Shown: piece after piece, positions 33,525 to 41,275 of the stretch
Position numbering within the stretch: position 1 is the stretch's first letter
How the letters are laid out: the number at the start of each line of letters is the position of its first letter
Assembly: GCF_016429015.1 (NCBI RefSeq)
Contig: NZ_JAELTU010000046.1
Coordinates: 1 to 45,628 of the forward strand
DNA length: 45,628 nucleotides
Reading direction: 5' to 3'
DNA from: Rhizobium sp. ASV20
Lineage (GTDB): Bacteria > Pseudomonadota > Alphaproteobacteria > Rhizobiales > Rhizobiaceae
Position numbers and translations under genes: made by a program
The notes under the pieces: model-generated
Seen by the model: only the letters and a program-made list of their open reading frames with translations
Told to the model about the DNA's origin: nothing
Database searches by the model: none

Positions 33525-34162
33525 AGACAAGGTCCGTTGGCCGTTTGAATGTTCGTAGCAGTTGAAACGGGCGTGTTACAATCGAAGGTCCTCAATGACA
33601 CGCCTGCCGGCTGAATAAAGCTGGTGTCAACTCAGGTATATCCATTAGCATAGACTGATGTAATTCATGAACGTGACCAAACCTTCGATCGCGGCTGCAG
33701 CTCCTTCAGGTGTGCGCCTGGGCAAGCAGCGCTACTCCAACACAATGTGAAAGGATGAATGGCCGACTCATCTGGCGGATAATCGCTCTGGATGGTCGAC
33801 ATGCCGTGTCGAGAGCCCAGGAACGGTGATCGGTCGTACGCATCGTGGTGTTGCCGATGGAATAGGCTACGCCGGCGATGTTCGTATCGCTGAGGCAACC
33901 CTCCGCGTGGATGTCTTTCATCCCGACCACCCGTAGTGCACCTATTCTTTCAATCGGAAGCATCCCGTCTGACAGCGTTCATTGACGACATATCCAATGG
34001 CCTCAATCTGGCTGTGCCGCAAGGAAGACCCAGCGCAAGACGAATGTGCCTTGCGCGCGTTTCGCTCGCTCGGGAGGCCGCGATGCCAGCAATCTCCCAG
34101 CTCCCCTCGCCTCGCCACCTTGATGACTTGACGGTAGGAGATGGCCAAAATACGGTTTGCAG
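33525..34162. other. Long spacer, no supported gene
   Basis: A minus-strand frame (33706-33963, about 85 residues) and a plus-strand frame (33936-34166) are open, but neither has a good ribosome-binding site or any family resemblance. They may be decayed genes. The last part must carry the promoter of the hydrolase operon. Confidence 0.4.
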
Positions 34163-35347
34163 ATGAATGAGCCTGTCCAAAAGCGAGCCGTGTTCTTCAT
34201 TGGCGGATACGATCCGAAAACGCCGAGGGCGTTTTTCGACCGCCTCCGCAAAGAAATCTCCCGCTTTGACGCGCTTTGGGAGTATCAGTCCTCTGTTTCG
34301 CCCGTTGTCGAGGCGGCGGATTGCCATGTCGGTACGGTCACGATTGCTACGCAGGCACCAAAGGAGGGCTGGTCTACCGCAACCGATTTCAGTTTTCTCT
34401 GTCTCGACAAAATGGTGCTGTCCGACTTTGCACGCCCGCTGCCGGTCAGATTGGCCCGTTATCTCTGGACATTTATGGACTTCGTCATTTCAGGGGCGGC
34501 TCTGCGGTTCTTTGCCCGAGCGTGGCGTTTCGGCCTGTATTTTCTCTATCCGTTTCTAATGCTCATCTGCTTTTTCGTGGCCGGCTATGCTGCAAAGCAA
34601 GTGACCGTGCGGTGGCTTGGACCGGCGAGCTGGCTAGTGGGGATCTCGGTGTTTGGCGCGGCCTTATGGACGCTTGGAAAGCGATGGTCGGTCGCTCATC
34701 TCATGGATCTGTGGTCGTTTTCGCTCGATTTCATCCGCGGCAAGCGCCCTGACGCCGATGCGCTCCTGCAGCGCTTTGCCGAAGAGATCGTGGCAAGCGT
34801 GCATGCTGGGTCCTATGATGAGGTCATTCTGATCGGGCACAGCACCGGTGGCATGCTGATGATCGATACCGCTGCACGCTGTCTCTCGATCGAGAGCGCC
34901 TTTCCCGACCTTGCGGGCAAAGTCGTTCTCCTGACGCTTGGGTCGACGGCATTGAAAGCTGGATTTCATCCTGCAGGCAGACACTTCCGCAAAGCGGTGC
35001 AGCATCTTGCCGACAACGGCAGATTGAATTGGGTGGAGATCCAATGTCTCACAGACGCGATTAACTTCTACAAGACCAATCCCGTTTCGGATATCGGATT
35101 AAACCCGAAGCCCGGCGGCACGTTTCCCATCGTCCGAACGGTGAAGGTGAGAGACATGCTGCAACCCGATACCTATGCCCGGATAAAGAGAAACCTCTTT
35201 CGCGTGCACTATCAGTACGTATTCGCCAATACCAAGCGCTATTGGTACGATTTCTTTCAGATATGCTGTGGGCCAATTTACTTGAGCACGAGAATAAACG
35301 ACGCTACTCCCGGCAAAATCCTGAAGTGCAAGGGCAACTTGGAATGA
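34163..35347 (+). CDS. Membrane-anchored alpha/beta hydrolase (lipase-like)
   Basis: About 394 residues. An N-terminal segment (VFFIGGYDPKTPRAFFDRL) resembles the first strand and oxyanion loop of lipase-like hydrolases. Two hydrophobic segments lie near residues 122-143 and 151-170, unusually inserted before the nucleophile elbow. The elbow is VILIGHSTGGMLM (Ser in GHSTG, about 225-229). A late His cannot be assigned with certainty. The start at ATG 34163 is poor in ribosome-binding sequence, so the true start is uncertain. It is the first gene of a three-gene operon with a methyltransferase-like membrane protein (ATGA overlap) and a second hydrolase, so a lipid or ester substrate at the inner membrane is plausible but not shown. 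Confidence 0.75.
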   Translation: MNEPVQKRAVFFIGGYDPKTPRAFFDRLRKEISRFDALWEYQSSVSPVVEAADCHVGTVTIATQAPKEGWSTATDFSFLCLDKMVLSDFARPLPVRLARYLWTFMDFVISGAALRFFARAWRFGLYFLYPFLMLICFFVAGYAAKQVTVRWLGPASWLVGISVFGAALWTLGKRWSVAHLMDLWSFSLDFIRGKRPDADALLQRFAEEIVASVHAGSYDEVILIGHSTGGMLMIDTAARCLSIESAFPDLAGKVVLLTLGSTALKAGFHPAGRHFRKAVQHLADNGRLNWVEIQCLTDAINFYKTNPVSDIGLNPKPGGTFPIVRTVKVRDMLQPDTYARIKRNLFRVHYQYVFANTKRYWYDFFQICCGPIYLSTRINDATPGKILKCKGNLE

Positions 35348-35928
35348 CACCAAAAATTGCAGTCATCATATGGGCGATCGGCCTCGTTGCATGGGTGGTC
35401 ATTCGCATTCCGCATCAGAGACGGGCCCGCAAGACAAGGGTCGCGAGCAACGCCAAAACGCTTGGTGATCGGCTGGCTCTCGCTGCCGCAACGATGGGAT
35501 TGTCCTTCATTCCGATCGTGTTCGTCGCAACCGGTTTTCCAGCATTTGCCGACTATCCTTTTCAATCGTGGCTTGGCTGGCTCGGCTTCGTCGTCGAAGT
35601 CGCTTTCCTCTGCCTGTTCTACGCCAGCCACCGCCAGCTTGGCAGAAACTGGTCGGTTACATTGGAAATTCGCCAAGAGCACAAGCTCGTCACCGACGGG
35701 CTTTACAAATTTGTCCGGCACCCGATGTATCTCTCCTTCTGGCTGTGGGCGATCGCGCAGGCCTGTCTCCTGCCCAATGTGGTCGCCGGCGCCGCTGGCC
35801 TGGTCGGCGTCGCAATCCTCTATTTCTTCCGCGTTCCCCAGGAGGAAGCAATGATGCGTGCAACCTTCGGGGCATCTTATGACGACTATGCGAGGCATAC
35901 CGGTCGCATTGTTCCAAAATCGTGGTAG
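35344..35928 (+). CDS. Isoprenylcysteine carboxyl methyltransferase-like membrane protein
   Basis: A 194-residue inner-membrane protein with about five hydrophobic segments. The C-terminal half carries the ICMT/PEMT signature: LVTDGLYKFVRHPMYLSFWLW, then FFRVPQEEAMMRATFGASYDDYARHTGRIVP. The RHPxY and EE...F...YxxY elements bind SAM and catalyse methyl transfer in the eukaryotic enzymes. Bacterial members may methylate lipids, isoprenoid acids or protein termini; the substrate is unknown here. The start overlaps the upstream hydrolase stop (ATGA). The second hydrolase starts 8 bases after its stop. Confidence 0.87.
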   Translation: MTPKIAVIIWAIGLVAWVVIRIPHQRRARKTRVASNAKTLGDRLALAAATMGLSFIPIVFVATGFPAFADYPFQSWLGWLGFVVEVAFLCLFYASHRQLGRNWSVTLEIRQEHKLVTDGLYKFVRHPMYLSFWLWAIAQACLLPNVVAGAAGLVGVAILYFFRVPQEEAMMRATFGASYDDYARHTGRIVPKSW

Positions 35929-35936
35929 CCGAGCCG

Positions 35937-36578
35937 ATGAAGAAGTTAAGAGCGCGCCCTGAAACCGCCATAAGCCGTCGATCCCTTCTGGTCTCGGGTC
36001 TGGCATTCGCATTGCTGGGCGAGGAGGCGCAGGCAGCGCCAAAATCAAAACTTGCAGCCGGCAGGGGCCGTGCGCGCGGACAGCCGGAAGTATACCTCCT
36101 GCGCGGGCTTGCGAATATTTTCTCGACGGGGCTGGACGAGATCGGCAGAAAACTACAGGCAGCCGGAGTCGACGCCCATGTCGAGGCATTTACTGCCTGG
36201 CGATCGATTTCGGACAAGATCATCGCAGATCGACAAAAATACGGGAAGCAACCCATTGCTCTCGTCGGTCACTCGCTTGGAGCGAACGCAATCGTCTCCC
36301 TGGCCGAAGCGCTGGAAAAACAGAATATCCAGGTGGACTACATCGCATCATTTGCGGCAACCAGTCCGGATCCATTGCCGGGAAATGTCAAACGCGCCGT
36401 AAATTTCTATTTCGCGACGCGCAGTTGGGGGCGTCCAATGGCAGGCGGCCCCCGTTTCAGGGGCAGGCTGGTCAATCGCGACTGCTCCAGGGATCTGGGC
36501 GTCAATCACTTCAACATCGAGAAGCAGCGCGCCCTTCAGGATGAGGTCGTGCGCGCCATTCTTCGTCTGGCCAGATGA
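35937..36578 (+). CDS. Exported alpha/beta hydrolase with Tat-type signal
   Basis: A 213-residue protein. The N-terminus ISRRSLLVSGLAFALLGEEAQA looks like a Tat signal. The mature part has a YLLRGLANIFSTGLDEIGRKL opening typical of small lipase-like hydrolases and the nucleophile elbow ALVGHSLGANAIV (G-H-S-L-G). A late VNHFNIEK contains the likely catalytic His. The first two genes of the operon are membrane proteins, so a role in the periplasm on the same substrate pathway is inferred. ATG 35937 is the likely start; GTG 35922 is possible. Confidence 0.82.
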   Translation: MKKLRARPETAISRRSLLVSGLAFALLGEEAQAAPKSKLAAGRGRARGQPEVYLLRGLANIFSTGLDEIGRKLQAAGVDAHVEAFTAWRSISDKIIADRQKYGKQPIALVGHSLGANAIVSLAEALEKQNIQVDYIASFAATSPDPLPGNVKRAVNFYFATRSWGRPMAGGPRFRGRLVNRDCSRDLGVNHFNIEKQRALQDEVVRAILRLAR

Positions 36579-36682
36579 TATTAGACGAGAAGGCTCGGTC
36601 GCGAACCGGGAAGCAATCATTGCCTGCGATATCGCGCCGCAGAGGGCACCCTTAACACATGGCCTTGGCAGCGCCATGTCCC

Positions 36683-36711
36683 GAATGTCACATCCTGTTG
36701 CGGAATGTCAC
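36683..36711. repeat. Direct repeat GAATGTCAC, 20-bp period
   Basis: Two exact copies of GAATGTCAC (36683-36691 and 36703-36711) are spaced about two helical turns apart, as expected for an AraC-family binding site. They lie 40 bases upstream of the iron box of the AraC gene, so autoregulation is possible. Confidence 0.4.
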
Positions 36712-36750
36712 CTCAATCGGCATTCGTGGGCAATTCACCTCTCTCAAATA

Positions 36751-36765
36751 TGACAATAATAATCA
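36751..36765. promoter_or_regulatory. RirA-type iron-responsive operator before the system 3 AraC gene
   Basis: TGA-CAATAATAA-TCA is a perfect TGA-N9-TCA box in AT-rich DNA, about 100 bases upstream of the probable AraC start codon. It would make the activator itself iron-repressed. Confidence 0.68.
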
Positions 36766-36867
36766 TGTTTCTTGTTCTGCCTGAGACATGGTGTTACTGA
36801 CTGCTGCAGACGATCGTCTGAACGGAACTTCAACCATATTCACGATGCACAGGAACAGGTTCGACTA

Positions 36868-37761
36868 TTGAGTTTTTCGCAATCCATGATTTGGCGTACC
36901 GAGGGCATTCGGCCAACAGCTCCGGTCCGGTGGCGACCGCTCGACGGGGTTGTCGGCGCATTTTGGCAGGCCGAAAGCGAGCCAGGAGCGAAAGGCTATT
37001 ATCTCGCTGCCCATCCGCACATCATGATCTTTTTCAACGATATGTCCCCCCAATTTCGGGTCTCGAATGATGACGGACATTCGTCTCAACGCTACAGGCC
37101 GATGTCACGTGCCATCTATGTGCCGGCGGGCATGCCGATGTGGACCGGCAGCAACGTCGCGCATCGCTTTTCCCATTTGAATCTTCATATCCACAGAGAT
37201 CGGCTGTTGCGCATCCTGTCGCCTGCCATGGGATCGTCTGCGGCGCTTGCGGCGATGCGGCTGCCCATCGAGGTTCATGATATAGGGCCGGTCGACACCC
37301 TCGCGGGCCTGTTGGTAGAAGAGCTTTCCAACCCGTCTCGCCACGGATTCTTTGCTGAAAGCCTGGTCGGCAGCATCGTCGCCGGTCTGTTCGATTTCCC
37401 CAAGGAGCGGGAGGGACAGGCCCCGGGCAGGCTTACCCAAGCGCAGATGAACAAGCTCGTTTCGCGTGTCGACGACCTTCACGACTACCGGCTGACCGTC
37501 GCCGAAATGGCACGCATTGTCGGGCTTTCGGAAAGCTGGTTTTCCAACGTCTTCAAGCAGACGACTGGCAAGACACCGCTGCAATGGCAGCTCGCCAAAC
37601 GCATCGAGCACGCTAAAAAACTACTCGCCGAAAGTAGTATGACCATCGCAGCGGTCGCGGCAGAGATTGGCTTTTCCGACCAGGCGCATTTTACAAGGGT
37701 GTTCAGGCAGATCGCCGGAGACACCCCCGCCTCCTGGCGACGATTGCAGCAAATCCTCTAG
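36868..37761 (+). CDS. AraC-family regulator of siderophore system 3
   Basis: About 297 residues. An N-terminal cupin-like sensor region contains AIYVPAGMPMWTG and FSHLNLHIH. The C-terminal double helix-turn-helix reads YRLTVAEMARIVGLSESWFSNVFKQTTGKTPLQW and TIAAVAAEIGFSDQAHFTRVFRQIAGDTPASWRR. The start is uncertain: TTG 36868 has ACAGG 8 bases upstream, ATG 36886 is the next Met, and the frame stays open to 36772 just after the iron box. It converges on the system 3 receptor, and the complete importer operon lies beyond. It probably activates the receptor and importer when the ferric siderophore is present. Confidence 0.88.
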   Translation: MSFSQSMIWRTEGIRPTAPVRWRPLDGVVGAFWQAESEPGAKGYYLAAHPHIMIFFNDMSPQFRVSNDDGHSSQRYRPMSRAIYVPAGMPMWTGSNVAHRFSHLNLHIHRDRLLRILSPAMGSSAALAAMRLPIEVHDIGPVDTLAGLLVEELSNPSRHGFFAESLVGSIVAGLFDFPKEREGQAPGRLTQAQMNKLVSRVDDLHDYRLTVAEMARIVGLSESWFSNVFKQTTGKTPLQWQLAKRIEHAKKLLAESSMTIAAVAAEIGFSDQAHFTRVFRQIAGDTPASWRRLQQIL

Positions 37762-37768
37762 TCCGGAT

Positions 37769-37799
37769 GCTCCCGCCAAAGACATTGTCCGGCGGGAGC
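37769..37799. terminator. Bidirectional terminator-type hairpin
   Basis: GCTCCCGCC (37769-37777) and GGCGGGAGC (37791-37799) form a perfect 9-bp GC-rich stem with a 13-base loop. It sits exactly between the convergent AraC and receptor stop codons, where one hairpin could end both transcripts. A U-tract is lacking. Confidence 0.6.
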
Positions 37800-37807
37800 C
37801 GTTCGCG

Positions 37808-39946
37808 TCACCAGGTCTGGCGCAGCGTCGCCATGATCGTCCGGCCCGGATTATAGAAGATGATGCCGTTGTTCTGGTGAACGAGATGTTTCTCGTCGAA
37901 CAGATTGCTGGCATTCACCTGAAGCGTGGTGTTCTTCTGGATCTTGTAGACAAAGGCGGCGTCGAACACGACCGCGCTTTCCGATTTCACCGTATTGGCA
38001 AGATCCGCGAAATACGATCCGACATAGCGGGCTCCGAGACCGAAGGTCATGTCGCCGCGCGCGCCCTCGCCCTCCAGCGTATAGGTTCCCCAGACGGATG
38101 CCATGTGCTTGGGAACATGCATCAGGCGGTTGCCGTCGTTGGCGCCGCCCGGCTCGTCGATGCGAGAATCGATGTAGCTATAGGCTGCGATCAGGTTGAT
38201 ATTGTCTGTCACTTCCGCCTTAGCCTCGAGTTCGAGGCCACGATGCCGCACCTTCTTGACGGTCTGCGGTATATAGGTGACCGAGTCGTAGGTGGTGATG
38301 TTGCCCTTCGTCAGATCGTAAATCGACGCGGTAAACAAAGCCGGGAAAGCATCCGGCCGATACTTGACGCCAACCTCATACTGCTTTCCGGTGGTTGGAT
38401 CAGCACCGATCGCAGGCGGCGCGACGGACTCGCCATAGCTTGCGAAGGCCGCCCACTCCTCGGTGAACTTGTAACTCACGCCGACGCGCTTGGAAAATTC
38501 GCTATGGCTGCCCGAGGTCGTGGGGTTCGAGGTTGCAAACAGATCCGTTTCGCTCAAATCGAGCCAATCGTTGCGAAGACCGAGGCTGACCGTCACCCTA
38601 TCGGCAAAGGTTAGATCCTGCTGCAGATAGAGCCCAGTCGTCTTCTGATCGTTGCGCGTTCCATAGGTCGGCGAGATCGCACCCGGCGCGCCCGAATAGA
38701 CCGGGTCCAGCCAATTGATCGGCGGAGCGCCCGGAACATAGACGCCGTAGTTCTCCGACTTGAAATTGTTGTAGTCGATGCCCGCGAGCGTGCGACTTTC
38801 GACCTTGTCGAAGTTCGCCTCATACATCAGATGGGCGTCGATGACGAACTGTTCAGAAGCGGTGTCGCTGCCGAAGTAATAGCGATCGATCAAATGAGAG
38901 CCGTCGGTCCGCAGACTGGACGGATAGACGCTGCCGAAATCGAGATTCGAATTGCTGTAGCGGGCCTTCGAACTAAAGCTCAGGCCATCACCGAAATCAT
39001 GATCCAACAAGAGGCTATAGCTATTGCGATTGGTATCGTTGAAATAGTAATCCGGCTCGCCGAAGAACTTGCTACGCCGGAAGTCGGTGCCGTAGGGCTG
39101 GCCACCGCTGCCCGGAGTGCCCCGCTTGTCGAGGTGATCGAACACGAAGGAAAGGCTGGTCACATCCGTTGGGCGCCAGGTAAGACCACCCATAATGAAG
39201 TTCTCGTTGTCGCGTGAATAGTCGTATTCCCCATCCGCTCGCTGGAACTTACCGGTCAGTCGATAGGAGAGCGTATCGTCTTCGGTGATGTTGTCGCCGA
39301 AATCGAACCCGGCTTCCTTATGCGCGAATGAACCGCCGGTGCCGTAGACTTCGCCGAAGCGTTCGCGTTTCGGCAGCTTCGTGACATAATTCACCGAGCC
39401 GCCGGGTTCGGCGACACCAAAACCGGCCGAACTCGTGCCTTTCAGCACTTCAATGCGTTCGAAGGCATAGGGCTCTTCGCGCACGCCGCCGAAAGTTCGG
39501 CCGATCGCCAACCCATCGCGATAAGTATAGGGAACAAAGCCGCGAATGTCGAAATAGTCGTAGCGATCGTCGGAACCATAGAAATCGCCGCTGACACCCG
39601 CTGTGTACTGAACGACCTTCTCGACGCTGTCGGCGGCGCGTTCTCCGATTTCCTTGGATGTGATGACGGAGACCGAGGCGGGAGCAACGAGAATATCCGT
39701 CGGCATTTTGCCGGCGCCGGTCGTTTCAGTCGCAACGATCGACTTCGAATCATTTTCCGTGTTCAGAAGGCTCGGCGTGCCGTTACCTTTGATCACGATC
39801 GGCGCAAGCGTGGTATCGGATCCGGCCTGCTGGGCGAACGACATTGTCGGCGTCAACGCGACAAGGGCGGTGCAGCCGAGCAGAACGGTCATCAGGCGGC
39901 GGGAGAAGACCCGGTTCGAGCGGCGGCCCGTTGAATTGATATCCAT
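37808..39946 (-). CDS. TonB-dependent siderophore receptor (system 3)
   Basis: An outer-membrane receptor of about 712 residues in the FhuA/FoxA-like class. The signal peptide (SRRLMTVLLGCTALVALTPT, cleavage after SFA) is followed by a TonB-box region near LAPIVIKG. The plug shows PASVSVITSKEIGERAADSVEKVVQYTAGV and VLKGTSSAGFGVAEPGGSVNYVT. The barrel ends in GRTIMATLRQTW with a terminal aromatic residue. ATG 39946 is chosen with GGAA about 8 bases upstream and a proper signal peptide; the frame opens to 40078, but that would add 44 non-signal residues. The leader carries a hairpin, and an imperfect iron box lies upstream. It diverges from the complete importer operon. Confidence 0.92.
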   Translation of the reverse strand: MDINSTGRRSNRVFSRRLMTVLLGCTALVALTPTMSFAQQAGSDTTLAPIVIKGNGTPSLLNTENDSKSIVATETTGAGKMPTDILVAPASVSVITSKEIGERAADSVEKVVQYTAGVSGDFYGSDDRYDYFDIRGFVPYTYRDGLAIGRTFGGVREEPYAFERIEVLKGTSSAGFGVAEPGGSVNYVTKLPKRERFGEVYGTGGSFAHKEAGFDFGDNITEDDTLSYRLTGKFQRADGEYDYSRDNENFIMGGLTWRPTDVTSLSFVFDHLDKRGTPGSGGQPYGTDFRRSKFFGEPDYYFNDTNRNSYSLLLDHDFGDGLSFSSKARYSNSNLDFGSVYPSSLRTDGSHLIDRYYFGSDTASEQFVIDAHLMYEANFDKVESRTLAGIDYNNFKSENYGVYVPGAPPINWLDPVYSGAPGAISPTYGTRNDQKTTGLYLQQDLTFADRVTVSLGLRNDWLDLSETDLFATSNPTTSGSHSEFSKRVGVSYKFTEEWAAFASYGESVAPPAIGADPTTGKQYEVGVKYRPDAFPALFTASIYDLTKGNITTYDSVTYIPQTVKKVRHRGLELEAKAEVTDNINLIAAYSYIDSRIDEPGGANDGNRLMHVPKHMASVWGTYTLEGEGARGDMTFGLGARYVGSYFADLANTVKSESAVVFDAAFVYKIQKNTTLQVNASNLFDEKHLVHQNNGIIFYNPGRTIMATLRQTW

Positions 39947-39975
39947 TGTCAAATTCCAAAAGTTAACGTCACCGT

Positions 39976-39993
39976 CTCCGGCTGCCGCCGGAG
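39976..39993 (-). other. Leader hairpin of the system 3 receptor mRNA
   Basis: CTCCGGC and GCCGGAG pair perfectly (7 bp) around a four-base loop, 30 bases upstream of the receptor ATG. It could affect translation or stability of a leader of some 130 or more bases. The regulatory meaning is unproven. Confidence 0.35.
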
Positions 39994-40111
39994 GCGCGAC
40001 TACGATCCCGAAAAGATCACCCGAACCGAAACCGAAGACGCGATATGACAGAGAGCCTTCGCTGATCCATCGTTGCACTGGTTTTGGTATGCCCCGGCAT
40101 CGCTACTAACT

Positions 40112-40126
40112 TGAGGGATATTATCC
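40112..40126. promoter_or_regulatory. Imperfect iron-responsive operator, system 3 divergent promoter
   Basis: AACT-TGA-GGGATATTA-TCC matches TGA-N9-TCA except for the last base, and shares the ACTTGA left flank with the perfect boxes at 8215 and 9675. A second one-mismatch copy, TGA-GACTGACAA-TCC, lies at 40224-40238 just before the binding-protein gene. Both are in the 318-bp divergent region between the receptor and the importer operon. Confidence 0.4.
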
Positions 40127-40264
40127 AGTATTGTAGCTTTCCATGGTTTTGTACGAACCAACGGAAATCTCACGGCGCTGTGGCCTTGATGACACGCTTT
40201 CGGTTGACGTCACCGCTTTAACCTGAGACTGACAATCCACTTATCAATAGACGGGTTATGGGCG

Positions 40265-41275
40265 ATGATGCGGTCCCTTTTATCTGCTGCTCGGGCAGTC
40301 TTGATTGTCGTTTCGGCTCTGGTCTCGGGAAAAGCTTGGGCGGCCGAAGCGACCACCTATCCGATCACGATCAAGCATGCCTTTGGCACGACGGTCATCG
40401 AGAAAAAACCCGTGCGGATCGCAACCGTTGAATGGGCAAATCATGAAGTGCCGCTGGCGCTGGGCGTCGTTCCGGTCGGCATGGCGCGCGCCAATTTCGG
40501 CGATGATGACGGTGACGGCATCCTGCCTTGGAACCTTGCGCGGCTGAAGGAACTGCATGCCAACCCACCGGTGCTGTTCGATGAAGGCGACGGCATCGAT
40601 TTCGAGGCGGTAGCGGCCACGCAGCCCGACGTCATTCTGGCCGCTTATTCCGGATTGAGCCGCGCGGCCTACGAAACGCTGAGCCAGATCGCGCCGGTTG
40701 TCGCCTATCCGGAGGCGCCCTATTCAACCGACTGGCGGGAAACGATACGCCTCGACAGCAAGGGCATGGGCATGGCCGAGGAGGGTGAGGCACTCATCAA
40801 AAAAATCGAGGGCGACATCGCTGCGGCACTGGCAGGCCATCCCGAACTCAAGGGCAAGTCGGCCATGTTCATCACCCATCTGAACGCGACCGACCTCAGC
40901 ATCGTTAACTTCTACACGACTAATGACACGCGGGTGAAGTATTTCGCGGATCTCGGGCTGACGTCGCCGAAAAGCGTCGTCGCCGCGTCGCAACCGGGCA
41001 AGTTTTCCGGCTCCGTCAGCGCCGAGCATGTCGACAGTTTTGACGACGTGGACATTCTGGTGACCTATGGCGGCCAGACATTGCTCGATGCGCTGGATGC
41101 CAGCCCGCTTCTGTCCAAGATGCCGGCAGTCGCCAATGGCTCGCTGGTGATGCTCGGGAACAACCCGATCGGCAATGCCGCCAACCCGACGCCGCTTTCG
41201 GTCTCGTGGGTGCTCAAGGACTATATCGCCTTGCTGTCCGAAGCCGCGAAGAAATCGGCCAAGCAACCGAAATGA
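40265..41275 (+). CDS. ABC-type iron-siderophore periplasmic binding protein (system 3)
   Basis: A 336-residue periplasmic receptor of the FecB/FhuD class. The Sec signal peptide runs to about residue 26 (SGKAWA). The mature sequence opens YPITIKHAFGTTVIEKKPVRIATVEWANHEVPLALG, typical of cluster A binding proteins. DFEAVAATQPDVILAAYSGLS, an aromatic-acidic segment YPEAPYSTDWRET and the C-terminal half follow. It starts the complete importer operon; the first permease gene overlaps its stop (ATGA). The ribosome-binding site is weak. It diverges from the receptor gene, so both are expected to be co-expressed under low iron. Confidence 0.92.
   Translation: MMRSLLSAARAVLIVVSALVSGKAWAAEATTYPITIKHAFGTTVIEKKPVRIATVEWANHEVPLALGVVPVGMARANFGDDDGDGILPWNLARLKELHANPPVLFDEGDGIDFEAVAATQPDVILAAYSGLSRAAYETLSQIAPVVAYPEAPYSTDWRETIRLDSKGMGMAEEGEALIKKIEGDIAAALAGHPELKGKSAMFITHLNATDLSIVNFYTTNDTRVKYFADLGLTSPKSVVAASQPGKFSGSVSAEHVDSFDDVDILVTYGGQTLLDALDASPLLSKMPAVANGSLVMLGNNPIGNAANPTPLSVSWVLKDYIALLSEAAKKSAKQPK

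Noticed and set aside
33706..33963. Small minus-strand gene of 85 codons
   Set aside because: No ribosome-binding site and no recognisable family; left as an unassigned spacer.
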